From Diplosphaera chodatii (taxonomy: Eukaryota; Chlorophyta; Trebouxiophyceae; Prasiolales; Stichococcaceae): a stretch of DNA of 64,000 nucleotides. Below are positions 25,014 through 37,463 of the stretch, in pieces (positions within the stretch are counted from its first letter, which is position 1; each line of letters begins with the position of its first letter). The notes under the pieces are model-generated. The model was given only the letters and a program-made list of their open reading frames with translations, had not been told where the DNA came from and did no database searches. A program made the position numbers and the translations under genes. The stretch is taken from the NCBI GenBank assembly GCA_032358165.1, contig JAALGY010000031.1, positions 1,488,001-1,552,000 of the forward strand, read 5' to 3'.

Positions 25014-27626
25014 ATGCTGCCTGTCGTCACGGGAACAGGTGTGTGTGCGGCGTTTCTCGCTGACTACATTGCGCATGTGTGCCGCAATGGTGCGTATTAT
25101 AACTCTGACCAACACGGGTGCGCAACGTGCGTGAGCCCGACACACCTGTTCGTGACAGAGTGTGAAGCGTAATCGCGCGTGTGTCCCATTCTGTCTGCAG
25201 GTTTCCACGGCGAGGGCCGCAGCCAGGTGCGGGATGCCGCCATGGCTGCGGGTGCAACGTACAGCGGAGACTTGCAGAAGGACGTCACGACGCACCTGGT
25301 GGTCAGCGACACGGCAGGTGCCGCAGCCAGCGCGAAACTGCAGCGCGCAGCGGAGTGGGGCATACCAGCGCTGCAGTGGGCTTGGCTTGAAAAGAGTGCT
25401 GTTCGCGGCCGCCCGCTGCCCCCAGGTCTGTACGTCTACAGCGGCGCAGAGGCCGGCAGTCAGCATGACGCCAAGCGGTCGCGCACGCCCCTGCAGGACG
25501 CAGCCGCACTGAATGGACACAGCACGGCACAGCCCCCCGTTGCGGTGCGGCATGGCAGCCCGCCTGCAGCACCACGAGGCAGCACAACTACAGGCGATGC
25601 TGAAGCCGCAGGCAGCGGTGCAGCTGCTGTTTTGGTGCGCACCGGACAGCAACATGCACACGCTGAGCAGGAGAACGCGATCCCGCAGCCAGCCAGCCCC
25701 AGCAGTGCAGCGGCATCCCCCTGCAGCCGTGAGCAGGCTGCTGACTGCACTGAGGGGCTCGCAGCTGAGCTTGAGGGTATGCAAATCCAGAGCAGCCCCC
25801 TCACCAGAAGCGCCCTCGTGACCCTCGGGGGCACCAGCAGCAGCATGCTTGGGCATGCTATTTGTGAGGCGGCAGCAGCTTCCCGTGCGAGCAGCCGCAC
25901 CTGCAGCGTGGCCACTGACGAGGATGGCATCGAGTGCAGCCAGAGGCCTGCAGGTGGCCAACACGATCTCGGTCATGCTGCATCCGGCTCACTGTACCGT
26001 TGCAGTCACTGAGCGTCCACAAGATGGCTCAGGCTTATAACACATCTTGACTGGGTGTACTGTCACGACATGCAGCGTGCGATGATGCTGGCGCCCCACA
26101 CGCGCTCCCGTCGCCGGCGGGACGGCGGCAGGGCAACGCCAGCTTGCAGCAGGATGACACGAGCACTGCGGCGTCCCCACAGCCCACGGTGGGGACTGCA
26201 GCGGCTGCGTGTTCCGATGGAAGAGCGATGGCGCACACGGAGCCGCCCTCCACGGTAACGTCCTCATCGCAGGCGAGCCGATGGGCTGACCATGACACAG
26301 CCACTATCATGCCTCTGCCCAGTGGCGCTCTTGCCCAGGGATGGCACAAATTGGACTTGGACATGGTCCTGTGCGCCACCGACTGGAGTCCAGCTTGCCT
26401 CTGTAGGACCTGTGGAGCAGCCCGCCACCATGTGCTGTTCGGCGTGCCGTCCCGCTGCCGCTTGCGTGCGGGGCGACCCCGGGGCACAGGGCCGGGGACG
26501 GCGGCGCCGTCGTCGCCCTCAAGGTGCACCTGCAGGCGGCGCAACCCCACGCACCGACTGATCAAAACGTCTCTGTGATGACGTTGACCTGACACCCCTT
26601 CGTGAGTGCCTGGTGAGCACAGCGCTTGTCAACAATGCGCATGGCAGCGAATCTCGAGTGTCGCAAGGAAGACACATGGTGTGCAGGTGCTGGCGCGGCC
26701 GCCGCGCGGCAACACCGTGTGCGAGTACCACGACCTGGGCCGCAAACAGCTGGCACGCGTCCAGTTTGCTGAGCTGGTGCAGGTGGGCGTCCTGCCGTCA
26801 GCATCACGCAAGCCCAGCTGCAGCGGGCACCCAAGAACCCTGCAGCACTCCAGACTGTTCGTGTGGGGTGGTGCACGTGACAGCTCACTCCACCACGAAG
26901 CAGGTGGTTGGCGCGGGGATGGTGCTCAGCACCAAGGACCGCAAGGTGGCCGCGGTCGTGCAGCCATTGCCGCCGGCTGTGGACAACGACGGCTCAGTCG
27001 GGCCCGCTATCGGCAGCAGCAGCATCCCGCCGCCAGTGCTCGCTGACATCCGAAGCCTGTACTGCCTGCCGGATGGTACGACGGGCAGTCGTCCACATGG
27101 CAACCTGCTTGGCAGAGCAGTGAAGCAACAAGACGCACAGGCACTGCATGTGCTGATACGCTGCCTGATGGGCGTCTAATGCAGGGGAGTACTGGTGCGA
27201 GTATTGTCGCTTCTTCACTGCGGATGACATTGGCCAGCTTGCAAAGGAGTGCGGGCAGCCCATCCCGCTGCCCACAGACTTCGACCCAAGGCACGAGCTG
27301 CTCAAGGGCATCGAGAGGCTGCACTGCCGCCTGGCAGACATCGGAGGTGGGTGTATGGTCCTCCCGGTTCACACACAGCAAGCGTACCCTGAACTGTCTT
27401 TGTTCTGTGTGTCCAAGTCTCAGGAAACACATTTGTCTCAATAACATCCGTGTTCATATGCCCAAGGCCTGTTTCGCGGGCTGCAGACCAGAAGCGGGTC
27501 CGGCACAGCAAGCAGGTGGGCCCCATGCGGCGCAACGAGGGCGGCGGGCTCTTCTGGCGCAGTTGCTTCGACACAGAGCTGAAGCGCTGCGTGACCGACA
27601 TCTCAGTGAAACAGTTTATCGCTTGA
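25014..27626 (+). CDS. BRCT-domain protein of unknown function
   Basis: The proposed first exon is MLPVVTGT followed by a donor; the acceptor before 25201 continues as GFHGEGRSQVRDAAMAAGAT, YSGDLQKDVTTHLV and IPALQWAWLEKSAVRGRPLP. This is a BRCT fold with its buried tryptophan (WAWLEKS). A long Ala/Ser/Gln-rich linker follows to about 26000. The C-terminal half has separate exons: EYHDLGRKQLARVQFAELVQ, KQVVGAGMVLSTKDRKVAAV, EYWCEYCRFFTADDIGQLAK (a CxxC pair) and GGGLFWRSCFDTELKRCVTD, with the stop at 27624-27626. BRCT proteins usually act in DNA-damage response. The exon structure between 26.0 and 26.7 kb is unsure and I do not recognise the C-terminal half. Confidence 0.7.
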
Positions 27627-27759
27627 CTCTTGAGCTTTCGTCTGCACTGTGATCTGAGGGCAACTGACACATGCTTGCCGTGCGAACGAATACCTTACAA
27701 ACTGTTGTACTGTACATGATGTCCTTTCAAACACGAAAGCTGAGGCGGTTCATGGCGCA

Positions 27760-29260
27760 CTACTTCGTCTTCAGCGTGAGCCAAGTTGCCAGGACTGCAA
27801 ACACTGCGGGAACCTTCTGCTGCTGCAACCAACCGAGCAGTTGCTGCAGACTGCCCTGTGTGGCGCCGCCGCCCGCCGCATCATCCGCTAACTGCTGCGC
27901 AGCTGGCTGCAGTTCCAGCAACTGCAGCAGATCTTTTGCAAACGCCAGCTGCTGCTCTGGTGGTATGACCGCAAAGCTCGGCACATGAACGAAGACAGCC
28001 TGCCATCTGCCCCTTTCTGACGGCGCGTGTGGCGGCAGCTGCTGCTGCTGCTGCTGCTGCTGCTGACATTGTCGCAGACTCTGATACAGTGTGTAGTTGC
28101 ACACAAAGCGACCTGCATTGTCATGAGGGAGCAGTATGAGTGGACGCTGCATATACCTACATTCGATACAAGCAGGTAGGATGCTTCGCAGAGGTTTGTG
28201 CAAGCAGGCAGACAGACAGCTTTGCAAGCAGCATCAGCCGCAGAACCGCACCAGCATCATAATTCACGCGCACATTGTGCTCAGCCAGCGCCCCTGCACA
28301 GCACACATGACCACCACCTTTCCGGCAACAACAACAAGGGCAATTGCTGCTTGGCACCGCAGTGCACGAGGCACTGACCTCGCACTGTCCGTCACGATGG
28401 CTGTGCCTGTGGAGGGTCCCACCTGCCAGGTCGTCCAGAGGCAGGTCGGAGCGCAGACGGTGGTGCAGCGAGTGCGCCGGGTCGATGGGGACATGGTGCG
28501 GCCGCCACCCTGCCTCGTCTGGCACCCTGAAGTCCGCCTCGTTGACGCCTTGGCGCTGTGCAGACAGGTTTTCCACAGTACCCAGCCTTGCAACATGTGC
28601 AGCTTGTTTGCAACTTGCGACAGGGTTTCCGTCGGCGCACTCTGTCTGGCAGGTGTGAGGTGCCCGCATGGGGTGTCGATCAGACCCCACCTCCAACTTG
28701 AAGCTGCTGGCCGTGCCGTCAACTCCGAAGTGGACCCAGATCGTGTGTCGTGTGGGGTCCGCCCGCGCTGCCAGACGCTTCAGTGCATGCTGGACATACT
28801 CTGCTGATACCTCCAACACCTGCAGAGCACGACCCACGGCTCTCTCCCAAGGACCACACGTGTGTTTTGCTTGGGCATCCCACACAAGCGGCCCAAGCAG
28901 GGGATGTGAACAACCAGCACCTGGTATGTGGGTTCTGCGCCGCTGCCACCAGGGTCATCTGCTGCAAGAGTGCACCAAGAAGGATCTGCTTTGGGTCAGC
29001 CAAGGGACCGCGACTGTGCAACCAGCAACGAGCGCGTGCCTGTGTTCGCCAACGTCACTTACCACCCACACCATCGTGCGCCGCAAGCTGCCTGACCAGC
29101 CACTCGCTTGGATTTGAGTCAACGTCTGCATAATCGTGCAGCGCAACGATGGTCAGTTGAAGTGGTCGGCCATGTCACGTGCCATGCACTGCCTCCAATG
29201 TGGAGCTGCAGTAGCACCTTTGAACTTGCCGAAGCCTGTGACAATCAGTGAGGGGACCAT
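27760..29260 (-). CDS. Pyroglutamyl peptidase I (C15 family)
   Basis: Cysteine peptidase that removes N-terminal pyroglutamate. The start at 29260 gives MVPSLIVTGFGKFK, joined in phase to DVDSNPSEWLVRQLAAHDGV, the canonical N-terminus. Later exons give EYVQHALKRLAARADPTRHT, WVHFGVDGTASSFKLE, NEADFRVPDEAGWRP and NAGRFVCNYTLYQSL, where the cysteine is the nucleophile. The final exon has VFVHVPSF, whose histidine completes the triad. Between the cysteine and histidine motifs lies a run of nine glutamines. The C-terminus is Leu/Gln-rich. The closest relatives should be the plant pyroglutamyl peptidase I-like proteins. It converges on the BRCT gene with only about 130 bases between stops. Confidence 0.92.
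28039..28065. repeat. CTG/CAG trinucleotide repeat (9 units)
   Basis: Nine perfect CTG units on the + strand read as nine CAG glutamine codons on the coding (-) strand of the pyroglutamyl peptidase gene. The reading frame is open through it. Confidence 0.95.
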
Positions 29261-29727
29261 TGCAGCTGATGTGCATGCGGCGCCGCAACACGCAATCCGA
29301 ACTGCTGGGTCGTGGGATCACATTGACTTGGTCTGACGGATGCTGCCTGTCTCAATTTGCTGTACACAAATGCTCGACCGTTGATCACAAGCAAAAATCA
29401 CAGACCGCTGCGCATGCGCATGGGGTGGGTATGTGATCGTCGACCTGCTGCGGGACACGGTGCAGGTTGCCCAAAAATTTGATATTGAAACTGTGAAGTT
29501 GACATAGTCCAGATAGCAAAATATCACATGATCAGCAGCAGGGGACATTGCATGCACCATTATTGGCATGGCATGCACGTGATGCCCACGTCATCGATAC
29601 AGGTGCAACTGATCATGTGCACGTCTCGATGTCAGCGCCAAGTGTTGTCTACAATTGCCAGACAGGGCGATAGCATCGTGGGAACCCGCTGCTGTTTAGT
29701 GCTAGCGTTGCCGTTTCGCACTCGTTC
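29261..29727. promoter_or_regulatory. Divergent promoter region, peptidase / PGR7-like
   Basis: About 470 bases separate divergent starts. Part of it (29440-29600) is more AT-rich than average, which fits a promoter. No defined element was recognised. Confidence 0.4.
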
Positions 29728-31439
29728 ATGGCAGCTCAGCTGCGCCAGTCAGGTGCACATGCTGGCCTGCTGCGCAGGGGACCTGCTGATATGCACAAAG
29801 TCTTTCCCCTTATTTACAATCAGGCCTGCAAGATCTCGCTGAGGCATCGGCGGGCATCGATCTCTGGTGGGTTGCATATTGATCTGCGGCATGGTGCTTT
29901 GCCCGCACCAGCATCCGCTCTGTTGACCCAACGTCCATGCAGATTTGATGGGTTCACAGGGGCGATGCAAGTCGCTGCGACAGCAGCAGCATCGGATGAT
30001 CAGGCTGCTGATCCGATGGTGCGTTTCCACGAGCACCAGAAGGGTGCAGCACGCATTTCCGTGGCAGACGAGGCGCGCATGCTTGTCGATGTCAACAGGT
30101 ATGCTGGTCCCGCATCAGTCTGCAGAAAGCCATAGCAGCAGGGCAGCATCTACACGGGGTCATTCTCCTGCTGCTCACCGCCTCGTGCACAGTGCAGCGC
30201 ATGGCTTTTGTAAGATGCGCTACCGCCTGACAAACGCAGGACCGGCGTGCTGTCCACGATCAGCGCAGCCGCCAGCACCTCTGGTTTCCCGCTTGGTTCG
30301 GTCGTCGAGTATGGCCTGGACGCCCAGGGCAGGCCGATTTTCTCGCTGAGCTCCCTGAGCGGCCACACTCGCGACATCAGAGCGGACCCGCGCTGTAGCC
30401 TGACCATTACCTCACCAGGCTTTCGGGTGCGCATGGCCTGCCACATGACAACGCAAGCTGGATTTCCAGCCCAATGTGTTGCTTGCTGATGGATGCAAAC
30501 GCATCATGCAGGGCATGGCAGACGCACGCTTTACGCTTGTTGGGCGGGCGCAGCCAGCTTCAGATGCAGAAGAGGCTGCAGCAAGGGAAGCGTACATGAG
30601 CAGGAACCCCGGCTCGTTCTGGGTGAGCAGCATTGGCGGGGAGGCTGTTGATGTCAGCACGTGTATTGACGTCAAGGACATGTATCACAGTCACGATATC
30701 TGTGTATGGAAGTTTTGGTTTCCCACACTTCGTGCGTTCCAGGTGTCATTTGGCGACTTCACCATGTTTCAGATGGACGACATTGTTGAGGGTCGCTTCA
30801 ATGGTGGTTTCGCACGTGCAGCCACGGTACAGTCCTTCCTGCTGTGTCAACGTCTGCTGCGCATATCATCAGCAATGTCGACACTTCAACAGCAGCACAT
30901 CGCTTGCATGTGCAGATATCTGCAGCTGAGTTTGCCTCGGCACAGCCTGATCCAGTGGCGGGCTTTTCTGGGCCCATTGCCCAGCACATGTGAGGCTGAC
31001 TGGCACCACACTGTTGTCATGCACGCAAGTAATTCCATTGGTCTCCGGACATGATGAGGTTATACTCCGCCATCCATCAGGAATGCGGACCATGCATCAT
31101 CCACACGAGACATGGTGGCGCACTACACGGGACTGCCAGCGGAGTCAGCAGAGATTGTGGACCTGGACAGACTGGGCATGAACATCAGCGCGAGATATGA
31201 TGGGGACGTCATTCCATGCCGGCTCCCATTCCCCAGGTGACCCTGCAGCACGCATTCGAACCCAATGCCCAGACCAGCCTTCCTGGCTGTGACTACTGTC
31301 GACGTTGACACTGCCGTCACTGGTTGACCATAGAACGCGAGGGGGTGTGATGGTGTGCAGGCCCGCTGAGGACAGGAAAATGGTGAAGACGCTCATTGTC
31401 GAGATGACACGAGCAGCAGCAGGGGCACCACAGCAATAG
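29728..31439 (+). CDS. PNPOx-like split-barrel plastid protein (PGR7 / GluTR-binding-protein type)
   Basis: Chloroplast protein of the pyridoxamine-phosphate-oxidase-like family. In plants the two closest relatives are PGR7 and the glutamyl-tRNA-reductase-binding protein; I cannot choose between them. The ATG at 29728 starts a basic leader of about 80 residues typical of a transit peptide. The core has ADEARMLVDVNRTGVLSTIS (joined across an intron at about 30101-30240), GFPLGSVVEYGLDAQGRPIF, HTRDIRADPRCSLTITSPGF, NPGSFWV and FGDFTMFQMD. The C-terminal heme-utilisation-like domain has NADHASSTRDMV, DLDRLGMNISARYDG and EDRKMVKTLIVEM before the stop at 31437. Domain order and length match the plant proteins. 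Confidence 0.8.
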
Positions 31440-31561
31440 CGATGGATGCAGAGCACACTGTATGCAGCACTCGCGATTGACCTGTGACCTCGGTAACAGC
31501 GACGAGCAAGTGGCCTGACGATGTCAGCGATTGCTGACCACAGCGTGAGGCTGTATCCAAA

Positions 31562-33259
31562 TCATCCCTCGACAGCATCGAAGTATGCATCCTCTGCATC
31601 CTGCTGCTGCTCTGCCGCCCAGTCGTCGTCAAGCGACGCGTCCCTGTCAACCGTCCTGTAATCCACCCCCTCGTCCTCGCCAGCCAGAAAGCGCTGGTGC
31701 ATAAGCCTGTACGCCAGACACACGGTCAACTCCTGGACCAATGGCATGTGCGATGTGCCGACATATCCGGCCTCCATCTACGAACAGAGCTCCAGTCATA
31801 CGGTAGCAATCGACATGCATTCCCCCGTGCTGTGCAGCGCACGTACTGCAGGAAGTCGTCCGCCAGCTGGCGCCGCTCTTCCTCTGGGATGTGTACATAT
31901 GGCGCCACCTTCGGCTGGTTCTCAGAGTCGTCGTCCGGCAGGTCCTGGCGGCCAGTCGCAGGCACTGTTGGGTTGTCGAAGAATGCGCTCACACGGGCAC
32001 CATTTTGTTGTCCAGCTGCCTCGCCGCGGGATGCACCAGCCTGATCTTGCAGGGGCTTGCTGTCACGTTCTGCAGCACCAATGCCTGCGCTGTCTGCTAC
32101 CCGATGCTCCACCCCACAGTCTGCTGCAGCTGTGCTGTCAGTGGCTTGCGCCGCAGCACGGGGTGGGTCCTGATCCACCTCCGCACGCCGGTCCTCTGGG
32201 TACTGCTCCTCGTCGGAGCTCTCTGCGTCAGAGCAAGTGTTGAACACTGAGCATGACGTCCCTCTGTAAACTTGCCAATGCGCGTCACATCTCGTGTAGG
32301 TGACTCTGCTTGACAGGTACCCAGCTGCGGGAGGAAGCCCAGAATGATGCCGGCAGTGCGCCCATGCATGTGGCACACTGCATGCAGTGGTGGCCACCTG
32401 CTTCCTCTGCATCCTGTGCCTCCTGCTCCCTGTCAAAGCGCTCCCTGGTGGCTGCCTCGTCGAGGTCGGTGAGGATGCTGCTGCTGAGGGGGTGGCCATC
32501 CCGCTGGCGCGGCGCCATCGGCTCCGCCGGCTGATACTGCCCCACATATTGATGGTGCAGCAGGGGCTGCCGAGCCCGCATGGCAGCCTCAGAGAAGAAC
32601 TCTCCTGGGACAAGGACAGTAGGCGGCTGATGAACACGGTCATATGTGAAGGGTCTACCAGCATGTGACTTGCTGCAAGGCCAAGTAAGGCTTGACCTTT
32701 TTCAATCCGGCGGTTGAGCTCCGCCAGACGCCTGTTGCGAACCTGGGGAGTGAGCTGCTGTCCTCCTGCCTCTTGCTGCTGCTGCAGCTGCCTCACAAGG
32801 AAGTCTACCTGGCGACCACATGGCACAAATGATGCCATCGCGGTTAGTGACATATGCGGTGTAGTTGAGCTGACGACGGTCCCATGTGTTGGTGCACCAT
32901 CGTAATAAGGTGCACACCTCATAGTCGGCTCTGAGGTCATCGAACATCTGCAGATCCTGCTTGCCAAGGAGCTCGCCGTGGCGTTCCAGAAACACCCCAG
33001 GATCCCTTGTCAACAGCGCCCTGAGGTACTCTACTCGGGCGGGTCTTTGCGGGGCATCATCCTTCATCTGCACAAAGCAACAGGCAGCTGCTGTCGCAGA
33101 TGAACGGTCTCGCGTTATGAACAAATGCACATGCCGCATGGCTTGTGGGGGTGTCACCTGGCCGCTGAGAGCTGCAGGGACACGCAGCGAGTCATCGTCA
33201 GCCAGCAGTGAGGCAAGCCTCCCGACAATGGAGGGGTCCAGTCCCGCGGCGGGTGCCAT
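31562..33259 (-). CDS. CCDC97 homologue (DUF2052)
   Basis: CCDC97 proteins are associated with the spliceosomal SF3b complex in animals; a role here is inference. The start at 33259 gives MAPAAGLDPSIVGRLASLLA; the next exon reads RVEYLRALLTRDPGVFLERH and DDLRADYEV, the conserved N-terminal part. Then come a helical stretch (NRRLAELNRRIEKG), FSEAAMRARQPLLHHQYVGQ and a long acidic linker (SSDEEQYPEDRR, DDDSENQPKVAPY). The conserved C-terminus is QRFLAGEDEGVDYRTVDRD followed by DDDW and a DAEDAYFD acidic end at 31562, which is the family signature. Exon joints in the linker are approximate. Confidence 0.88.
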
Positions 33260-33696
33260 CCTTCAGCCAGGGTTGCAGCGGCGCACGGCAAGCAGCAGGG
33301 GCAGATGTGCAGGCTGTTCGGCGGTTGCCGTGCAGCAAGGCTGACAGCAGACAGAGACGCAGATCCAAGGCACAAGACAGCTTTCGTGATGACTGAGCAA
33401 GTGTCTCGTGAAGCGGAGCCAGGAGTTTCTCGGAATGACCAATCCCAGCATGCATGTCGTCAGCCCATGCCAGGTCGCTCGGCTGCAGATGCGCGTGCAC
33501 TTCCATACTTGTACGCCTGCACTCTACACACAGCTTGACCTGCAGCTTGCCCTGAAAGCCTGCCTCTCAGGCTGAGGTTTGTCTCCCAGTTTCACGCTGT
33601 ATTGAGCACATACAGCGGCTTGATCATCTACCTGCCCTGCTCCAGAAGTCTACAGGAAGCGCTGCAGCATGCATTCCTCTTGCTGACTGCCAAGGT
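33260..33696. promoter_or_regulatory. Divergent promoter region, CCDC97 / METTL17
   Basis: About 435 bases lie between divergent starts. Nothing else recognisable was found on either strand. Confidence 0.35.
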
Positions 33697-36600
33697 ATGC
33701 TGTCGCGACTGGTGGCACGCGCAGCGACCACAGAAGCGCAGGTGCGATGGCATGCAGCCGCACCAGGCGCGACACAATGGCCAACACCGGTGATGCGCAG
33801 GGTCCTTGATGACATATCGTTGAACACATGATCGCACTATTGCAGGCGCCGAGGTCATTCCCGGTGCAGTTCGCGGCAGCCCGCAAGGTCAGTCGGCGCT
33901 GGCTTGGCTTGATAGAAGTGCCGCCAGAGCTGGAGAAGTCGCTCGCAGACACCAGCCGGGACCTGGGTGGCGAAGAGGGGCGGCAGCTTAGGCGCACGGG
34001 CCGGCGTCTGATTGATGTGCTGCGGCGCAATGCGCGCACCAGTGCCAAAGGGGGCCTGAGTGCGGCGCCGGTGCTGGATCCTGCATCCGGCATGCGCACC
34101 AAACCCAAACAGGTGACAAGAGGACCTGCTTGGTGAGCCACACCCCACACCCGCGGCCTACGCGGTTGCCGCCGGTCATGTGCAGCGGCATGGTGATGCC
34201 GCCATGGTGTCCTGCAGCGGCGCAGCAGCTCGGAGCGGACGGCGCTGCGGCGGCTGCGGCAGGGGGGGGCGGCGCCCTTTGGCACACAGTCCGACGACGA
34301 CGAAGCAGTGGAAACCCCTTTCGACTCCTTTCCAGAGGCGATGGATGCAGGTGTCCATGCTGGCCCTCAGTATTGTGTAGTGTATGAGCTGTGAGCAATG
34401 ATGGCGCTGAGGCAAGTCTAGAACATAGCCAATTAGCTGGTGGCTGCTGTGCCTGTTGGCAGGCGGTGGTTCTGTTGATCCCGCCCGCAGCAGAGCGCCG
34501 GCCTACGATGCGGCACAGTCAATTGCATACACAGCGACACGCTTCCCTGCAACCTACGCGGTCCTCCGAAAGGCATGCCAACCAGATGCTGTGTGCTGTC
34601 AGCTCCAGCAGCTATCATATCGATGCATGCGTGCGGTCCCTGAAAGGCGAGCATCACAACCTCCAGTCCTCCGCGACGCAACATGTGTTGCCATGCAGGT
34701 CATGGAGGAGCTGAGGCTGCGGCGCCCCAGCTTTCAGCCCACCAGGATGCTGGACTTTGGCGCAGGTCCTGGCACCGCAATCTGGGCCGCCATGCAGGTG
34801 CCCTCACCAGCAAGACTGTCTGGGTTGTTCGATATCGTCAAGATTTGGCAGCTCTGCACACGTCGCGGCCAAGCAGTGCTGACAGTGGCCATGATCCAGA
34901 CAGACTCCAACACCGGCAGCCCAACTTGTATCCTAAACGAGCGTTGCACCTGCAGGTGTGGGGTGGACAGGCGCTGCAGGCGGTACATGCGGTCGAGAAG
35001 GCGGCGCCGATGCTCGCGCTGGGCTACAGCTGCCAAAAGGCGCTCAAGGCTGGTGGCAGCGATGTGCCGGCGGTTCGCTGGGCCCGCAGGCTGGCGCCCT
35101 GCCCCTCTGACGGCCGCCTCGCCGCCCAGCGGTGCGACCCCGCTGTTTCATTGGGTGGCGTCTGTGTCACAACACACGCAGGGATGGCCAGAGCATCGTC
35201 GATGGCCCAAGGCACTGCGAGTGCACCTTGCAACGAGCTTGCGTAGTCAGGAACACTGAAAACTTGTCATATATGCTTTCGTTCCTATGACAAATGTCGG
35301 CGGGCCTTGCTCCAGGTACGATCTGGTGGTGGCGTCGTATGTGCTGGCTGAGCTGCGGTCGCCGGCAGAGCGGCAGCGCATTGTGAAGGCCCTGTGGGAG
35401 CGCACCCGGGGCCTGCTGCTCCTGGTGGAGCCTGGCACGCCCATTGGATCCGCTAACGTGCGGGAGGCCCGGGCTCAGGTACTTCATACCAGCAACAACG
35501 AGGATGCAGTCTGTCTGTGCGTTTGCCAGACCAGCTGTGCGCGAGTGCACCCGCGGGCTGCTTCTGGATCCTGACCTGTCGTCCAATGTGTGTAGGCTGG
35601 TGCACTCCAGCAAAGTCAGTGGTTCCGCACTGCATCATTTGGTAGAATAAATGGTGGTGCTGACCTTTTATACTCGTTTGCCATGTTCTCTGATGGCACA
35701 GCCTGTTGCGTCTGGTCAGCTTGGCCCACAGTTCGTCAGCAGGGCGGCAACTGTTTGCATCACAACATGAGGCTCAGACGCAGTAGAGCCAAGGGACAAT
35801 CTGACAAGTGCAGGTGCTGGGGGTGGAGGCCAGCGACACTGGCGCTGCAGCATCGGGCGTGCATGTCGTGGCGCCCTGCCCTCACGATGGCGGCTGCCCA
35901 ATGGATGGCACCCCCAGCTGGTGTCACTTCTCGCAGCGATTCCAACGCACCGCTCTGCAGAAGAACACCAAGATGCTGCCAGGTGCACGGCATGCATGTC
36001 TAGAGCCGCTGGATGTGCCTGTTGCTGAGCTCCTGCTACCTGACCAATCAGCTTGTAAGCACTGCACATCCAGCCCGCTGTGCCAGTTGCGCAGGGGGCG
36101 GGAAGCCGCGAGATTATCAGGACGAGCGGTTTTCGTATGTGGTGCTGCAGCGGGGCGAGCGTCCGGATGTGCCTGCAGACACATTTCTGACGGCAAGCGG
36201 TGCTGAGGCGGCGCCTGCAAGCCATCATCCAGAAGAGACTGCAGACGTGATAGAGGAGTTGGAGGCTGATGTCATTGAGGAGGTGGGCTCTGCATAATAT
36301 ACGATACATGTGCTAACCTCCGCCGTGTAGAAAAGCTGATTAGCTCCTTGTAGCAGAAGGTCTGCCTGCATCAGATTGGCCTGATGTCAAACAGGACTGC
36401 ATCAAGTGCTGCTATCAGGCGGCTGTCCAGCAGTAGTCATGCTTGCATGCCAACCATGCTAGGCGCTCAAGCTTGCAATAATGTGTTGAGCAGCAGTCTG
36501 CCATGTTGCTTGTGGCCCCACGGCAAGAAGTTTTCGTTTCTGTTCACCGTAGTGGGGCTGGTTTGCGTGCAGGATGTGACGCTGCAAGGCCTCAAGACAG

Positions 36601-37463
36601 ACGAGGAGACGCTTCAACTGATCCTGGAGTCGATACGCGATGGCGCTGATGACTCTGATGAGGACGAGATGCGGCAGGTTGGCCTGTCTTGATGTCTGGC
36701 CTTTGGTGATAGCTGATGGTCATGCGGATGTCACGATGCACACCGATTGCTGACCTAAATGCTGCAAAACGTGGCGATGGCCCAAAGAGAGCAGTGCACC
36801 CCTGATGCTCATTTGACGCCCTGCAGGCTGAGCAGTTTGCGCAGGCGTTTGCGGAGGAGCAGGGGAACTGGGCATCGTCTGCCAGCATGCGTCCGCCAGC
36901 ATATACTGATGCAGCCACAGCCAGGACAGCAGGCCGGTCACCACAGAAGGCACCATTGTTGCCAGACCCCGCGTTTGATGCCAGTGCAGCTCCCGCCGGG
37001 ACCCCCCTGACATGGCAATGTAGCGCCAGTGCAGCTGCAACAGCGCGCCACGACCCTGACCTAGACGAGCAGTCCGACAGGGACGACAGCAGCCCAGAGG
37101 AGCTGGCCGCAGCAGTTGCAGCCAGCCAGCAATGGTCGCGTGTCATCAGGTACCCATCTGGAAGTTAAGTTGGCTGCCTTGATGGACAAGATCCCATATG
37201 TACACGAGTGCATTCGGCTAAACAGCATGAGGTGTTGAATGTGCAGCAATGCTGTCGCTGTTCTGTATAGGCCACCGCGGAAGAAAGCGGGGCACGTGGT
37301 GCTGGATGTGTGCAGTCCAGCAGGCGGCGCTGAAGCAAAGCCGCGGCTGCAGCAGCAGGTGGTCACCCGCCGCTCGCACAGACTTGGCGTACCACTGTAC
37401 CGCCTTGCCCGGAAGATGCGCTGGGGTGACTTGTGGCCTCCGGATGAGCAGCTGCAGCAATGA
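33697..37463 (+). CDS. METTL17: METTL17 / Rsm22, mitoribosome assembly factor
   Basis: Methyltransferase-fold protein needed for small-subunit mitoribosome assembly. The proposed first exon (33697-33741) encodes MLSRLVARAATTEAQ, an ideal mitochondrial presequence, joined in phase to APRSFPVQFAAARKVSRRWL. Then come RRSSSERTALRRLRQGG, AYDAAQSIAYTATRFPATYA, the SAM-fold motif MLDFGAGPGTAIWA, YDLVVASYVLAEL and LLLLVEPGTPIGS. The cysteine motif APCPHDGGCP plus WCHFSQR corresponds to the iron-sulfur ligands of this family. FSYVVL follows, then an acidic linker of about 150 residues, and the conserved C-terminus RPPRKKAGHVVLDVC with MRWGDLWP ends at 37463. Roughly eleven exons. The start is the least certain part. 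Confidence 0.92.

Noticed and set aside
27786..28102. Ala-, Ser- and Cys-rich frames across the CTG repeat
   Set aside because: They are other-frame shadows of the pyroglutamyl peptidase exon, caused by the trinucleotide repeat.
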